Positions 1 to 11,766 of a stretch of DNA of 64,000 bases are shown one piece after another. Made by a program: the position numbers and the translations under genes. The stretch is from Pempheris klunzingeri (Eukaryota; Chordata; Actinopteri; Acropomatiformes; Pempheridae), in contig NC_092020.1 of assembly GCF_042242105.1 (NCBI RefSeq), positions 13,457,288 through 13,521,287 of the forward strand, given 5' to 3'. Within the stretch, counting starts at the first letter, position 1. The number at the start of each line of letters is the position of its first letter. Below the pieces are notes generated by a model, which did not search any database, was not told the DNA's origin, and saw nothing but the letters and a program-made list of their open reading frames with translations.

Positions 1-2019
1 TTCAAGAAATCCAATATTATGTTAGACATAAGTGAGTCAGCTAACGTTGGGGCGAGATTTGTGCTGGACAGTGCGGAGGATCCCGATGTTGGCATCAACG
101 GCCTGCAGAATTACGTTTTAACCTCAAACGACAATTTCGTTTTAAAGCAGCATGTGAATCCAGACGGGAGTAAATATGCAGAGATGGTGCTGCAGAAGCA
201 GTTAGACAGAGAGGAGGTTCCCCGTCTCGCTTTACAGCTCATAGCAGTAGATGGTGGGAATCCACAGAGATCTGGCGCCGTAAATATAGACATAAATGTT
301 TTAGATGTAAATGACAATGCGCCCGCTTTTAACCAGTCAGTTTATAAAGCCACGGTGATAGAAAACGCAGCAAAGGGCACTAATATCGTTACTGTTAATG
401 CTACAGACGCAGACAGTGGATCAAACGGTTACATCACATATTCACTTTCAAACGTGAAGAGCAACATAGCTGACTTGTTATCGATTGATCAAGTTTCTGG
501 TGCATTATTTGTTTCAGGTCCGATTGACTTTGAAAAAGATAAAAAATTTGAGCTCAGAATCGAGGCCAAAGATCAGGGAGGTTTGACAGATTCAAGCAAA
601 GTGATAATTGAAGTAACCGATGTAAATGACAACGCCCCTACCATAAGCGTCATGTCATTCACTAGTCCTGTGTCAGAGGACTCTCCTCCTGGTACAACTA
701 TTGGGATTATTAATGTCAAAGACCTCGATTCAGGTGATAACGGACAAGTAAATTGTAGGATAGAACAAAATGCACCTTTCAAGATTCAGTCTAATTTAAG
801 AAATTACTACACTTTGGTAACAGATACTGTATTAGATCGTGAAAGTGTTTCAGAGTATAACATCAGTGTAGTTGCGACAGATGCAGGGATGCCTCCTCTC
901 TCTACTAGAAGAAGCTTCCAGTTAAAGGTCTCTGATGTGAACGACAATGCTCCAGTGTTTTCACAGAGTGTTTATAATGCGTTTATCACAGAGAATAACT
1001 CTCCAGGTATTTCTGTTCTCACGCTGAGGGCTAAAGATCCTGATGAAAACCAAAACGCCCGAATATCTTATATTCTGGAGGATTCTGACTTTGATGGATC
1101 TCCTGTGTCTCACTGTGTGTCAGTTAATGCAGAAAGTGGAGTGATACACGCAGTGCGCTCATTTGATTATGAGCAGATAAAAAAGCTGGTTTTCGTCGTC
1201 AAGGCGCAGGATGGAGGCTCCCCTCCACTCAGTAGTAATGTGACAGTGAAAGTACTGATCCAGGACCAGAACGACAACCCCCCTCAGGTTCTGTACCCAG
1301 TCCAGACTGGAGGCTCTCTGGTGGATGAGATGGTGCCTCGTTCAGCAGATGTGGGCTACCTGGTGACTAAAGTGGTGGCTGTGGATGTGGACTCTGGACA
1401 GAATGCCTGGCTCTCCTATAAAGTGCAGAAAGCCACAGACAGGGCGCTGTTTGAAGTGGGCTCACAGAACGGAGAAATCAGAACTATCCGCCAAGTGACT
1501 GATAAAGATGCTGTGAGACAAAGACTGACTGTGATAGTGGAGGACAACGGGCAGCCCTCTCGTTCAGCTACAGTCATTGTTAACGTGGCGGTGGCGGACA
1601 GCTTCCCTGAAGTGCTGTCGGAGTTCACTGACTTTACTCACGACAAGGAGTACAACGACAACCTGACTTTTTACTTAGTGTTGGCTCTGGCTGTAGTTTC
1701 CTTCCTCTTCATCACGTGTGTGGTGGTTATTATCTCAGTGAAAATCTACAGATGGAGACAGTCTCGCATCCTGTATCACTCCAACCTGCCTGTGATTCCA
1801 TATTATCCACCACGTTACTCAGACACTTTGGGGACAGGGACTCTCCAACACGTGTACAACTACGAGGTGTGCAGGACGACTGACTCCAGAAAGAGTGACT
1901 GTAAGTTCGGCAGAGCTGGTAGTCAGAACGTGCTGATAATGGAGCCCAGTTCAACAGGGACGATGCAGCGGATACAGAGTGAGAAGAACATCCTGGATGA
2001 ACCAGACTCTCCTCTAGAG
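1..2019 (+). CDS. pcdhg: V1: gamma-type protocadherin variable exon, 5' truncated by window edge
   Basis: Reading starts at base 1 in frame, inside EC2 (FKKSNIMLDISES), so the signal peptide and EC1 lie upstream of the window. Five cadherin repeats follow, marked by DVNDNAP, DVNDNAP, DVNDNAP and DQNDNPP linkers and DRE calcium motifs. A membrane span (about 1660-1740; FYLVLALAVVSFLFITCVVV) and a cytoplasmic stub of the CKFGRAG type come next. The exon ends in phase 0 at GAG|GTTAGT; unspliced read-through would add 51 residues up to the stop at 2172. From about 1203 the DNA is almost identical to every other variable exon, while EC2-EC5 are its own. The product would be a neuronal type I adhesion protein that pairs homophilically between cells. 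It belongs with V2 and V6 by sequence. Confidence 0.95.
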
Positions 2020-2411
2020 GTTAGTTCAGCTTTATCACCCCACTCAAAGATACAATCTATGCTGTGTGCCCCACAAATATTTAATTTCATGCCTGTAGAG
2101 TTTTCAGGTTATATATTAACTCCACTGCAAGCTGTTTTGAATTTTCTATTAGTATTTGATAGCTGGAATTAAATCTTTGAACTGAATTAGGGTGCAAAAG
2201 CAAAATCCACAATATACATGGTGGTTTATGTCGTGTACTGATCATGACTCTTGTGTCCCATGTTGAGGGACTGTTGGCGTGTCCGTGTTTGCATCTTAAA
2301 ATAGCTCGTGCTTGGATACTGATTTTGATTTGATATCAGTATTTAGTAGTCTAATCTGCCACGCCTTTGCTCTTTCTCCTGCTCCCCTTTCACTGCATTC
2401 CTAAGGTTTGT

Positions 2412-2432
2412 TTCAGTACCGCAGACAGCGAC
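2412..2432 (+). promoter_or_regulatory. RE1/NRSE-like site after V1
   Basis: Left half TTCAGTACC, right half GACAGCGAC with the usual 2-3 base gap. It departs from the REST consensus at a few positions, including the first G of GGACAG. It lies about 390 bases after the V1 donor. Confidence 0.6.
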
Positions 2433-2691
2433 AGTCCTATACTTGACACATTACAGTGATCTATTGCCTTTGGGAAGTTATTTGATATTTCTAACAGTAA
2501 AACATTTAACGGGATGCCATTGCAGTTTATATGCCGTTTCTGCTGTTGTTTCAATGCGTAATTCATTCCGTATTTACAACACGACACAAATATCAAATGC
2601 TGTAATATTAACAACTGAGCACCAGCTGTTTATATTGGCAGGTGATAAATGCTTGTCCTCCAAGTGCCAATGTAAGGAGTTCAGGTTTTGT

Positions 2692-2715
2692 ACTCTAAGT
2701 GACGCTGTTGATCAA
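2692..2715 (+). promoter_or_regulatory. CSE (CGCT box) of the V2 promoter
   Basis: Core ACTCTAAGTGACGCTGTTG, about 230 bases before the V2 ATG. In mammals this element binds CTCF and is needed for promoter choice; here the call rests on sequence and position. Confidence 0.85.
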
Positions 2716-2941
2716 CAAAACGATTCGAGTGTTAAGAGCCAGCCTGTTCTCTTCGCTCTCTGCTGTCCTTCGTGGGAGGACAGGGAGAGAAGAGGCGATT
2801 TTTTTCCCCACGCATTTGTCTTTGGAATATAGGAGGAGCACTGTGTCATCTGAAAGCTGTGCAACATATTTAAGCTGGACTACAAGCTCATGTTTGTTTT
2901 CTTCTCTGAGGACGCATTCATCAAGATCTTTTGTTTCTGAT

Positions 2942-5380
2942 ATGGCAACCCGAGGTCTGCCCTGCCCTAGAAGTGTAAGATGGCGATTGTCTTTTATATT
3001 AAGATGTCAAGTGAGATTTCTTATTTTGCTTTCTTTCATTGGTGCCAGAGTGGCGGGTCAGATTCGTTATTCTGTTCCAGAGGAGATGAAAAAAGGCTCC
3101 GTTATTGGTAACGTAGCACAAGACCTCGGCCTGGATCTGAAAAGGCTCCGTTCTGGCCGGGCCCGTATCGTGAGTGGAGAAAACATCCAGTACACCGAGC
3201 TGAAGACAGACAAAGGGACTCTAGTTGTGAATGAGAGAATAGACCGAGAGCAGCTTTGTGGAGACGTGACACCGTGCAGCCTCAGCTTCGAAATCATTTT
3301 AGAAAACCCAATCGAACTTCATCGTATTACTGTCGAAATTTTAGATATTAATGATAACTCGCCTTTCTTTTCAAATAAAGACATCCAGTTTGAAATGAGT
3401 GAATCTGCTACAATTGGAGCAAAATTTCCAGTTGAAAGCGCAGTTGATCCTGACGTTGGACTTAACACGTTACAAAATTACATTCTATCTCCAAATAATC
3501 ATTTTATGCTCAAACAACATGCAAATCCAGACGGCAGTAAATACGCTGAACTGGTGCTCCAGAAGCCGTTAGACAGAGAGGAACACCCCAGTCTCCCTCT
3601 AAAAGTCATAGCTGTTGACGGTGGAAACCCACAGAGATCTGGTACGGTGAATATAATAGTGTCAGTTTTAGATGCAAACGATAATGCACCTGTGTTCAAC
3701 CAGTCAGTTTATAGGGCCGTCGTTGTTGAAAATGCACCAAAAGGGACTTATATTACAACAGTTAACGCCACTGATGCAGACATTGGCACTAACGGGGAGA
3801 TAATATTTAGTTTTTCGAAAATAAAAGGCAGTACGGTTGATATGTTTAGTATCGATGAAAACACGGGTGACATATCAGTTGCTGGACTTATAGACTATGA
3901 AAAAGAGAAAAAATATGAGCTTAGGTTAGAGGCAAGAGATCGAGGGGGTTTGACCGGGACCAGTAAAGTTATAATTGAAGTTAGCGATGTCAATGACAAT
4001 GTTCCAGTTATTAATATCATGTCATTTTCGAATACAATATCAGAAGATGCCACTCTCGGCACAACAATAGCTGTCATCAACGTCAAAGACGCTGATTCAG
4101 AGAAAAATGGAAAGATAACATGCACCACAGACAAAACGCTCCCGTTTCAAATCCAGTCGTCATTAACGAACTACTATAACTTGGTGGTGGATCAGCATTT
4201 TGACAGAGAGGCTACTTCTGAATACGATATCACGATAATAGCAACCGACTCGGGGTCTCCTCCTCTCTCCAGCTCTGTCACACTGCAGCTTAGAATATCT
4301 GACGTAAACGATAACGTCCCCGCGTTCGACAGACACTCCTATTCTGCTTACGTCACAGAGAACAATTCTCCTGGAATGTCCATCACCACTGTGAGGGCAC
4401 TAGATTCTGATTGGAATCTTAACGCGAGAGTCTCGTATTTCCTGGAGGAAAAACAAATCAGCGGAAATCCAGTGTCTACTTATGTGTCCATAAACTCTGA
4501 AACTGGGGTTTTGCATGCGGTGCGTTCCTTTGATTATGAACAAATGAAAGAGCTTCAGCTAGTAGTCAAAGCGCAGGATGGAGGCTCCCCTCCACTCAGT
4601 AGTAATGTGACCGTGAAAATACTGATCCAGGACCAGAACGACAACCCCCCTCAGGTTCTGTACCCAGTCCAGACTGGAGGCTCTCTGGTGGATGAGATGG
4701 TGCCTCGTTCAGCAGATGTGGGCTACCTGGTGACTAAAGTGGTGGCTGTGGATGTGGACTCTGGACAGAATGCCTGGCTCTCCTATAAAGTGCAGAAAGC
4801 CACAGACAGGGCGCTGTTTGAAGTGGGCTCACAGAACGGAGAAATCAGAACTATCCGCCAAGTGACTGATAAAGATGCTGTGAGACAAAGACTGACTGTG
4901 ATAGTGGAGGACAACGGGCAGCCCTCTCGTTCAGCTACAGTCATTGTTAACGTGGCGGTGGCGGACAGCTTCCCTGAAGTGCTGTCGGAGTTCACTGACT
5001 TTACTCACGACAAGGAGTACAACGACAACCTGACTTTTTACTTAGTGTTGGCTCTGGCTGTAGTTTCCTTCCTCTTCATCACGTGTGTGGTGGTTATTAT
5101 CTCAGTGAAAATCTACAGATGGAGACAGTCTCGCATCCTGTATCACTCCAACCTGCCTGTGATTCCATATTATCCACCACGTTACTCAGACACTTTGGGG
5201 ACAGGGACTCTCCAACACGTGTACAACTACGAGGTGTGCAGGACGACTGACTCCAGAAAGAGTGACATCAAATATATGCAACCTATCAGTCAAAGTTTAG
5301 TGAGTGTGGATGGAGCTGGGACTGATGCAGCGCAGATGGAGAAGCAACTGTCCGGCAACTGTTCTCAAATGTCAACTTTG
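2942..5380 (+). CDS. pcdhg: V2: gamma-type protocadherin variable exon with alternative cytoplasmic tail
   Basis: 813 codons. The ATG at 2942 is the last in-frame ATG before the hydrophobic signal segment; the mature protein probably starts at QIRYSVPEE (residue 40). EC1 has the CX5C loop (CGDVTPC) diagnostic of clustered protocadherins. Six EC repeats and the shared membrane span follow. The extracellular half is specific up to about 4570, then the DNA joins the shared block. After SRKSD the tail switches to IKYMQPISQSLVSVDG and ends with QMSTL at the donor TTG|GTGAGT (phase 0), in place of the usual CKFGRAG...DSPLE tail. Only V4 shares this tail. Read-through past the donor stays open to 5635. 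An upstream open stretch (from 2699) overlaps the CSE and is unlikely to be translated. Confidence 0.95.
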
Positions 5381-5490
5381 GTGAGTGATATTTTACATCC
5401 TTCGTTTTCCGTTTTGTTGTTGTTCTCGTATATTTTTCCTGAAGTAGTTGAAGCAAACAGAACGTCCACGGCTGTCAGCAGAGTCTCGGT

Positions 5491-5511
5491 GTCACTGTCC
5501 ACGGTGCTGAA
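5491..5511 (-). promoter_or_regulatory. RE1/NRSE site after V2, reverse orientation
   Basis: On the minus strand it reads TTCAGCACC, GT, GGACAGTGAC: both halves match with canonical spacing and a mismatch at the C of GCG. It begins 111 bases after the V2 donor. Confidence 0.75.
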
Positions 5512-5987
5512 ACGGTCGATGTGCTCATTTGAAGTAACTTTCTTTCCTTCATGTATCGCAAGCCAAGTTTTTAGTGTTCATATCACAGATACTACCGGAA
5601 CAATGAGACAATTAAATGATCACAATATATTGTAATATATATTGCCTCGAGTACAAAATGTTCTACTACTTCTTTGTTTGGCGTTTATGTATTTTTTATT
5701 TTTGTAATTTATTCTACAGATCATCATTGTTTCTCCCTCCTGCATCAGTTGTGATCTTAGTTAATAATAAACTCTTAAAGACATTGAAACAAAACGTGAT
5801 TTCACCATCTTATCTTAAACTTAAGAGGCTTAATGGAACAGAGCCTACTCAGTATGTAGCCACCGACTTCATTCGCACTGCTCCTTTGTAAACCTATAAT
5901 CCATTTCCTTTAAATGGACTATCCACACGTTTTGAATACATCTAACCTGTTCCTAATAATGTGCACACCACATACATTACCGTGGAT

Positions 5988-6010
5988 GGACTCTGAGCGC
6001 CGCTGTTGAT
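5988..6010 (+). promoter_or_regulatory. CSE of the V3 promoter
   Basis: Core ACTCTGAGCGCCGCTGTTG, about 225 bases before the V3 ATG. Confidence 0.88.
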
Positions 6011-6233
6011 ACATCAATGATTAACTGTCCAAATAAGCAGAGCAGCGGTCCACCCCTTTAATTCAGTTCAGTGTTTTACTGCTCGGAAAGAAGACGTCTG
6101 GCCCGTCGAGGTCCAGATAGTAGCATTTCTCGTGGAATTTCTCAGCTGAAAATACCCTACCTTTTTCAGTCTATGGATTTAATCACTCCAGTTTTAGAGT
6201 GAAAGGGATCATTTCGTCTGTAGCTCTGGATTT

Positions 6234-8654
6234 ATGATGGCTTGTATGTGGATAAACGCCCGCAGAGGCCGATGGCAGGCACTGTTTGTCATTCTTTGTC
6301 TGTTCAAGCTGAGCTCAGTGACTGGACAGGCTCGGTACTCCGTACCGGAGGAGCAGGCAGAAGGGTCTTTTGTTGGGAACATTGCGAGAGATTTGGGCTT
6401 GGATGTGGCGAGGCTCATATCAGGTAAAGCTCGTATCATTACAAAAGGAAGCCGACAGTACGTTGATTTAAACCGAGACAAAGGCCTCCTTGTTATTAAA
6501 GAGCGAATCGACCGAGAAGAACTGTGTGGAAAGACGACGCCCTGTAGCTTCAGTTTCGAGGTGATTTTAGAGAATCCGATCCAGCTTTATCGGGTAACAG
6601 TGGAGGTAATAGACATAAACGACAACAGTCCGTCCTTCCCAAAGGATGAAATCCATTTGAAAATTGTCGAAAGTGCTGCATCAGGGACTCGGTTCACGTT
6701 GGTGAGTGCCGACGACCCTGATGTTGGTATTAATGATATTCAAAAATACACTCTGAAACCGTCAGAAAATTTCAAATTAGAGGTACAGAACCAGCCTGAT
6801 GGAGGAAAATTCATAGAAATGGTTTTACAAAACCCGTTAGACCGAGAGAAAGAGGAGACTCACACACTGGTGCTGATCGCTTCAGATGGAGGAGAGCCAC
6901 ATAGATCAGGGACAGTGCGTATTCATATCACTGTGCTGGATGCTAACGATAATGCGCCAGTGTGCAGCCAGCCTGTTTACAAAGCAGATGTCAAAGAGAA
7001 CTCTGCTGAGGGGACAGTGGTAACCACTGTTAGTGCAGAGGACGCAGATAAAGGAAGTAATGGGGAGGTAACTTTTTCTATCCCATTTGTCGCTAAACAG
7101 ACAAAACAGCTTTTTGAAGTAAACGCTAAAACTGGAGAGATTAAAGTTGCAGGTAAACTGGATTTTGAAAAATCAAAGACTTTTCAATTAAATGTTCAAG
7201 CTAGTGATCACGGTGGATTTACAGATACATGTAAAGTTATTATTCAGGTAATTGACGAGAATGACAACGTCCCCACAATACAGCTAATGTCATTTTCTAA
7301 CTCGATATCCGAGGATTCTCCTCCAGGAACAACTATAGCTGTTGTTAACGTGGATGATGAAGACTCTGATGGTAACGGTGTTGTCAAGTGCTCCATTAAC
7401 TCTGATGTACCTTTTAAAATCGAGTCCTCATTAACTGGATATTATACTGTAGTGACCGAAGACTTCTTAGACAGAGAAAGTGTTCCCGAGTATAATATCA
7501 CCATAACCGTCTCTGACCAAGGCTCTCCGCCTCTGTCTAGCAGTAAAAACATCAATGTGAGAGTGTCGGACGTGAATGACAGTCCACCCAAATTCGATCA
7601 GTCAGAATATAGAAAGACTGTAGCAGAGAACAACTCTCCTGGATTCTCTGTGTTTACTGTCAGTGCCAGTGATGCAGACTGGGGCCAAAACGCTCGAGTT
7701 TCCTACTTTGTGGACGAGAAAGAGATTAATGGGGTTGCTGTGTCTGCATTAGTGTCAGTAAATTCAGAAAGTGGTGTCATTCATGCAGTGAGGTCGTTTG
7801 ATTACGAACAAATTAAGTGGTTTGAATTTAACGTAACTGCTCGTGATGCTGGATCACCTCCTCTGAGTTCGGTGGCCACAGTTAGAATACTGATCCAGGA
7901 CCAGAACGACAACCCCCCTCAGGTTCTGTACCCAGTCCAGAGTGGAGGCTCTCTGGTGGATGAGATGGTGCCTCGTTCAGCAGATGTGGGCTACCTGGTG
8001 ACTAAAGTGGTGGCTGTGGATGTGGACTCTGGACAGAATGCCTGGCTCTCCTATAAAGTGCAGAAAGCCACAGACAGGGCGCTGTTTGAAGTGGGCTCAC
8101 AGAACGGAGAAATCAGAACTATCCGCCAGGTGACTGATAAAGATGCTGTGAGACAAAGACTGACTGTGATAGTGGAGGACAACGGGCAGCCCTCTCGTTC
8201 AGCTACAGTCATTGTTAACGTGGCGGTGGCGGACAGCTTCCCTGAAGTGCTGTCGGAGTTCACTGACTTTACTCACGACAAGGAGTACAACGACAACCTG
8301 ACTTTTTACTTAGTGTTGGCTCTGGCTGTAGTTTCCTTCCTCTTCATCACGTGTGTGGTGGTTATTATCTCAGTGAAAATCTACAGATGGAGACAGTCTC
8401 GCATCCTGTATCACTCCAACCTGCCTGTGATTCCATATTATCCACCACGTTACTCAGACACTTTGGGGACAGGGACTCTCCAACACGTGTACAACTACGA
8501 GGTGTGCAGGACGACAGACTCCAGAAAGAGTGACTGTAAGTTCGGCAGAGCTGGTAGTCAGAACGTGCTGATAATGGAGCCCAGTTCAACAGGGACGATG
8601 CAGCGGATACAGAGTGAGAAGAACATCCTGGATGAACCAGACTCTCCTTTAGAG
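6234..8654 (+). CDS. pcdhg: V3: gamma-type protocadherin variable exon (QARYS family)
   Basis: 807 codons from the first of three close in-frame ATGs (6234, 6237, 6246). The signal peptide ends near SSVTG and the mature chain starts QARYSVPEEQAEGSF, unlike the QIRYS or QVSYS families. EC1 has CX5C (CGKTTPC). EC3 opens with a cysteine (APVCSQP) and has a second in TDTCKVII, a pair absent from several other exons. EC1-EC5 are family-specific; the shared block begins only at about 7888 (LIQDQNDNPP). EC6 carries the PVQSGG variant. The standard CKFGRAG tail ends at GAG|GTAGGT, phase 0. V5 is a near-identical copy except for two patches in EC2 and EC3. Confidence 0.96.
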
Positions 8655-8770
8655 GTAGGTTTATGGATCAAGCCTTCTTCACAATCTTAACATGCATTAG
8701 CTGTGTATCTTTAGATCATAGATATTACTTGCTTTTATGTATTAGTTTCACTGCCTTCTCAGAAGGCATC

Positions 8771-8797
8771 TTCAGTACCACTAGTGATGGACAGCTC
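8771..8797 (+). promoter_or_regulatory. Split RE1-like site after V3
   Basis: Left half TTCAGTACC and right half GGACAGCTC are separated by 9 bases, against 2 in the canonical site. REST is known to accept some widened half-site spacings. It lies 117 bases after the donor, where other exons have normal sites. Confidence 0.5.
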
Positions 8798-9107
8798 GCA
8801 TCCATCCAGTCAATTAACTGAAGTGTGAAACATCCAGTAATAAAATGCACACCATGAAACACATACATTCTGGTGCTGTTGAGTGATACCAACATTTAAT
8901 GTTGTCTGTACTGCAGAGGCTGTTTTGTGTCTTTATTAATTGGAAAATATATATATGGCCTTTATGCTTTCAGCAAAGTTTTTGTTTTTTCTGGAGGGAG
9001 AAAGCAAATTTAATAGTGTGACGAGAGAGCGTTTCCACGTATCAAAAGTCTCACGGCAGTACTAATTTCCCAGTTTCTTTTGTGGCAGCACTTGTTATTT
9101 TCATATC

Positions 9108-9131
9108 GGACTCTAAGGGCCGCTGTCGGTC
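9108..9131 (+). promoter_or_regulatory. CSE of the V4 promoter
   Basis: Core ACTCTAAGGGCCGCTGTCG, about 260 bases before the V4 start, with one change in the last bases of the core. Confidence 0.85.
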
Positions 9132-9387
9132 TTCAAAGCACATTTGAAGCTTCTGAAATGCAGCTCCACGTCCTGGACTCCTCTCAGTGTACGGCGGAGA
9201 GCAGGGCATTCACTCTTAATATTCACTGGTGATTTTTAGACTAATGTACTCGTTGTCACACCGTGGATTATAAACACACCAACAGAAGGACTGTAAACTG
9301 TAGTAGGGCGGCTTTTTGCAACATACTTTTTTGCTGATTTGATTGGATTGCCTCGGGAATATGATTTACATCAGCAGTGGACTCACG

Positions 9388-11766
9388 ATGAAATGGCAAG
9401 TACGGGCCTTCATCCTTGTTTTTCTCATTGACGCCACAATCTGTCAGATCCGCTACTCTGTCCCAGAGGAGATGAGGAAGGGTTCCTTTGTAGGGAATGT
9501 GGCTGAGGATTTAGGTATCGACGCTAAAAGACTGACATCAGGCGGTGCCCGAATTGTTAGCGGTGATAACAGCGAGTATATCAGGCTGGATGTAGACAAA
9601 GGGATTCTTGTCGTGGAAGACAGAATAGACAGAGAGCAGCTCTGCGGGCAGACATCGCCCTGTAGCTTGAATTTTGAAATGGTTATGATGAATCCAATGC
9701 AACTACATAGCGTTGTAGTGGAAGTGTTGGATGTCAATGATAATGCACCTGTGTTTCACGAGAAAGACGTGCATGTAGAAATAGTAGAATCTGCTCTTCC
9801 AGGAACCGAAATATTACAAGAGAGTGCCACCGACCCTGATGTTGGCATCAACGCTTTACATGGTTATACGTTACACCCAACAACGCATTTTAATATCAAG
9901 GTCCTGTCCAGCCCAAATGGTCATAAATATGCACAATTGTACCTGTCTAATACTTTAGACCGCGAGAAAGAGGAAAAGCTGCTTCTCACCCTAACTGCTG
10001 TTGACGGTGGTGAACCACAGCGGTCAGGGACGCTGAAAATACACGTAACCGTGCGAGACACTAACGACAATGCTCCGGTTTTCATGCAATCGATTTTCAA
10101 GGCATCTGTTAAAGAACATGTTCCAAAAGGAACCTTGGTGTTGAGTTTGAGCGCAACAGACGCAGATGAGGGAATGAATGGCCGTGTTACATACCACTTT
10201 AATCGCATGTCAAGTAATGTTGCTGAACTATTTAATCTGGATGAAAACAGCGGTGATTTAACTGTAAACGGTTTGATTGATTATGAAGAGAATAAAATAT
10301 ATGAGATAGGCGTGCAGGCAAAAGATCAAGGCGGACAAAGCACATCAACAAAAGTAATAATTGAGGTGACGGATGTGAATGACAACGCACCTGTAATAAC
10401 ACTTACTTCGTTTTCTAGTACCATTGCTGAGAATTCTCCCAGTGGAACTACTGTGGCTATCATTAATGTTAAAGATCTCGATTCAGGCAAAAATGGCAAA
10501 GTAGACTGTTCAGTTAACGGTAATATCCCGTTTGCAATCCATTCATCTCTAAAGAATTATTATACTCTGGTGACAAACGGTGTCCTCGACAGGGAGCGTA
10601 ATCCTGATTACAATATCACTTTCACGGCTAAGGATGAGGGTAGCCCACCACTCTCGACAAACAAAACAATAACACTTCGAGTATCCGACGTAAATGATAA
10701 TGCCCCAGTATTTGAACACAGTTTTTATGAAGCTAATATCATGGAGAATAACTCCCCAGGATTGTCTGTGTTTTCCGTAAATGCACGGGACTCTGACTCA
10801 GGGCAGAACGCAAGAGTGTCTTACCTGCTTGTTGATACTCAGATAAATGGAAACCCCATATCCACTTACATATCTGTTAACGCTGAAAGTGGAACTATAC
10901 ACGCAGTTCGATCATTTGACTATGAGCAAATAAAAACTTTGAATATTTTCGTTAAAGGACAGGATGGGGGGTCCCCGCCCTTAAGCAGCAATACCACAGT
11001 TAAATTAATTATTCAAGATCAGAACGACAATCCCCCTCAGGTTCTGTACCCAGTCCAGACTGGAGGCTCTCTGGTGGATGAGATGGTGCCTCGTTCAGCA
11101 GATGTGGGCTACCTGGTGACTAAAGTGGTGGCTGTGGATGTGGACTCTGGACAGAATGCCTGGCTCTCCTATAAAGTGCAGAAAGCCACAGACAGGGCGC
11201 TGTTTGAAGTGGGCTCACAGAACGGAGAAATCAGAACTATCCGCCAAGTGACTGATAAAGATGCTGTGAGACAAAGACTGACTGTGATAGTGGAGGACAA
11301 CGGGCAGCCCTCTCGTTCAGCTACAGTCATTGTTAACGTGGCGGTGGCGGACAGCTTCCCTGAAGTGCTGTCGGAGTTCACTGACTTTACTCACGACAAG
11401 GAGTACAACGACAACCTGACTTTTTACTTAGTGTTGGCTCTGGCTGTAGTTTCCTTCCTCTTCATCACGTGTGTGGTGGTTATTATCTCAGTGAAAATCT
11501 ACAGATGGAGACAGTCTCGCATCCTTTATCACTCCAACCTGCCCGTGATTCCATATTATCCACCACGTTACTCAGACACTTTGGGGACAGGGACTCTCCA
11601 ACACGTGTACAACTATGAGGTGTGCAGGACGACTGACTCCAGAAAGAGTGACATCAAATATATGCAACCTATCAGTCAAAGTTTAGTGAGTGTGGATGGA
11701 GCTGGGACTGATGCAGCGCAGATGGAGAAGCAACTGTCCGGCAACTGTTCTCAAATGTCAACTTTG
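9388..11766 (+). CDS. pcdhg: V4: gamma-type protocadherin variable exon with alternative cytoplasmic tail
   Basis: 793 codons from the ATG at 9388 (MKWQVRAFI), the position that aligns with MxRQV starts elsewhere; an in-frame ATG at 9361 is a possible alternative. The mature chain starts QIRYSVPEEMRKGSF. EC1 CX5C is CGQTSPC. EC1-EC5 are clearly different from V2, and the EC5-EC6 linker DNA still shows its own codons until about 11037, where the shared block begins abruptly. The tail is the IKYMQPISQ type, with donor TTG|GTGAGT. From the shared block on it is a copy of V2, so V4 looks like a recombinant: its own ectodomain joined to V2-type tail and intron. Confidence 0.95.

Larger units (their letters stand above)
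2020..2941. other. V1-V2 interval: intron start, RE1 site, V2 promoter and 5'UTR
   Basis: Non-coding, 0.9 kb. It contains an RE1-like site (2412-2432) and the V2 CSE (2692-2715). The open frames across 2443-2941 have no family similarity and reflect absence of stops in promoter/5'UTR DNA. Confidence 0.8.
5381..6233. other. V2-V3 interval: RE1 (minus), AATAAA, V3 promoter
   Basis: Non-coding, near-identical to 11767-12619. It holds a minus-strand RE1 (5491-5511), an AATAAA at 5766-5771 that could serve a short unspliced V2 transcript, and the V3 CSE. A 91-codon open stretch (5616-5891) is AT-rich and has no cadherin features. Confidence 0.8.
4652..8654 (+). repeat. Segmental duplication unit, copy 1 (V2 3' end through V3)
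   Basis: This stretch matches 11038-15040 at a constant offset of 6386 bases, through the V2/V4 tails, the intron, the promoter and all of V3/V5, with only scattered differences plus two dense patches in V3/V5. The left edge is an outer limit because that region is identical in all exons. Beyond 8654 the copies are unrelated. Confidence 0.92.
8655..9387. other. V3-V4 interval: split RE1, V4 promoter and 5'UTR
   Basis: Non-coding. It contains a widely spaced RE1 (8771-8797) and the V4 CSE (9108-9131). Nothing else recognised. Confidence 0.75.

Noticed and set aside
1416-1628. A 70-codon minus-strand frame, repeated in every exon
   Set aside because: It is antisense to EC6 and recurs 18 times only because EC6 itself is homogenised. 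It has no promoter or protein-family support.
2443-2832. 129-codon frame upstream of V2
   Set aside because: It spans the V2 CSE and promoter, so is not likely to be translated.
5616-5891. 91-codon frame after V2, copied at 12002-12277 after V4
   Set aside because: It is kept in both places because the whole unit was recently duplicated. Composition is AT-rich, with no domain or signal of selection.
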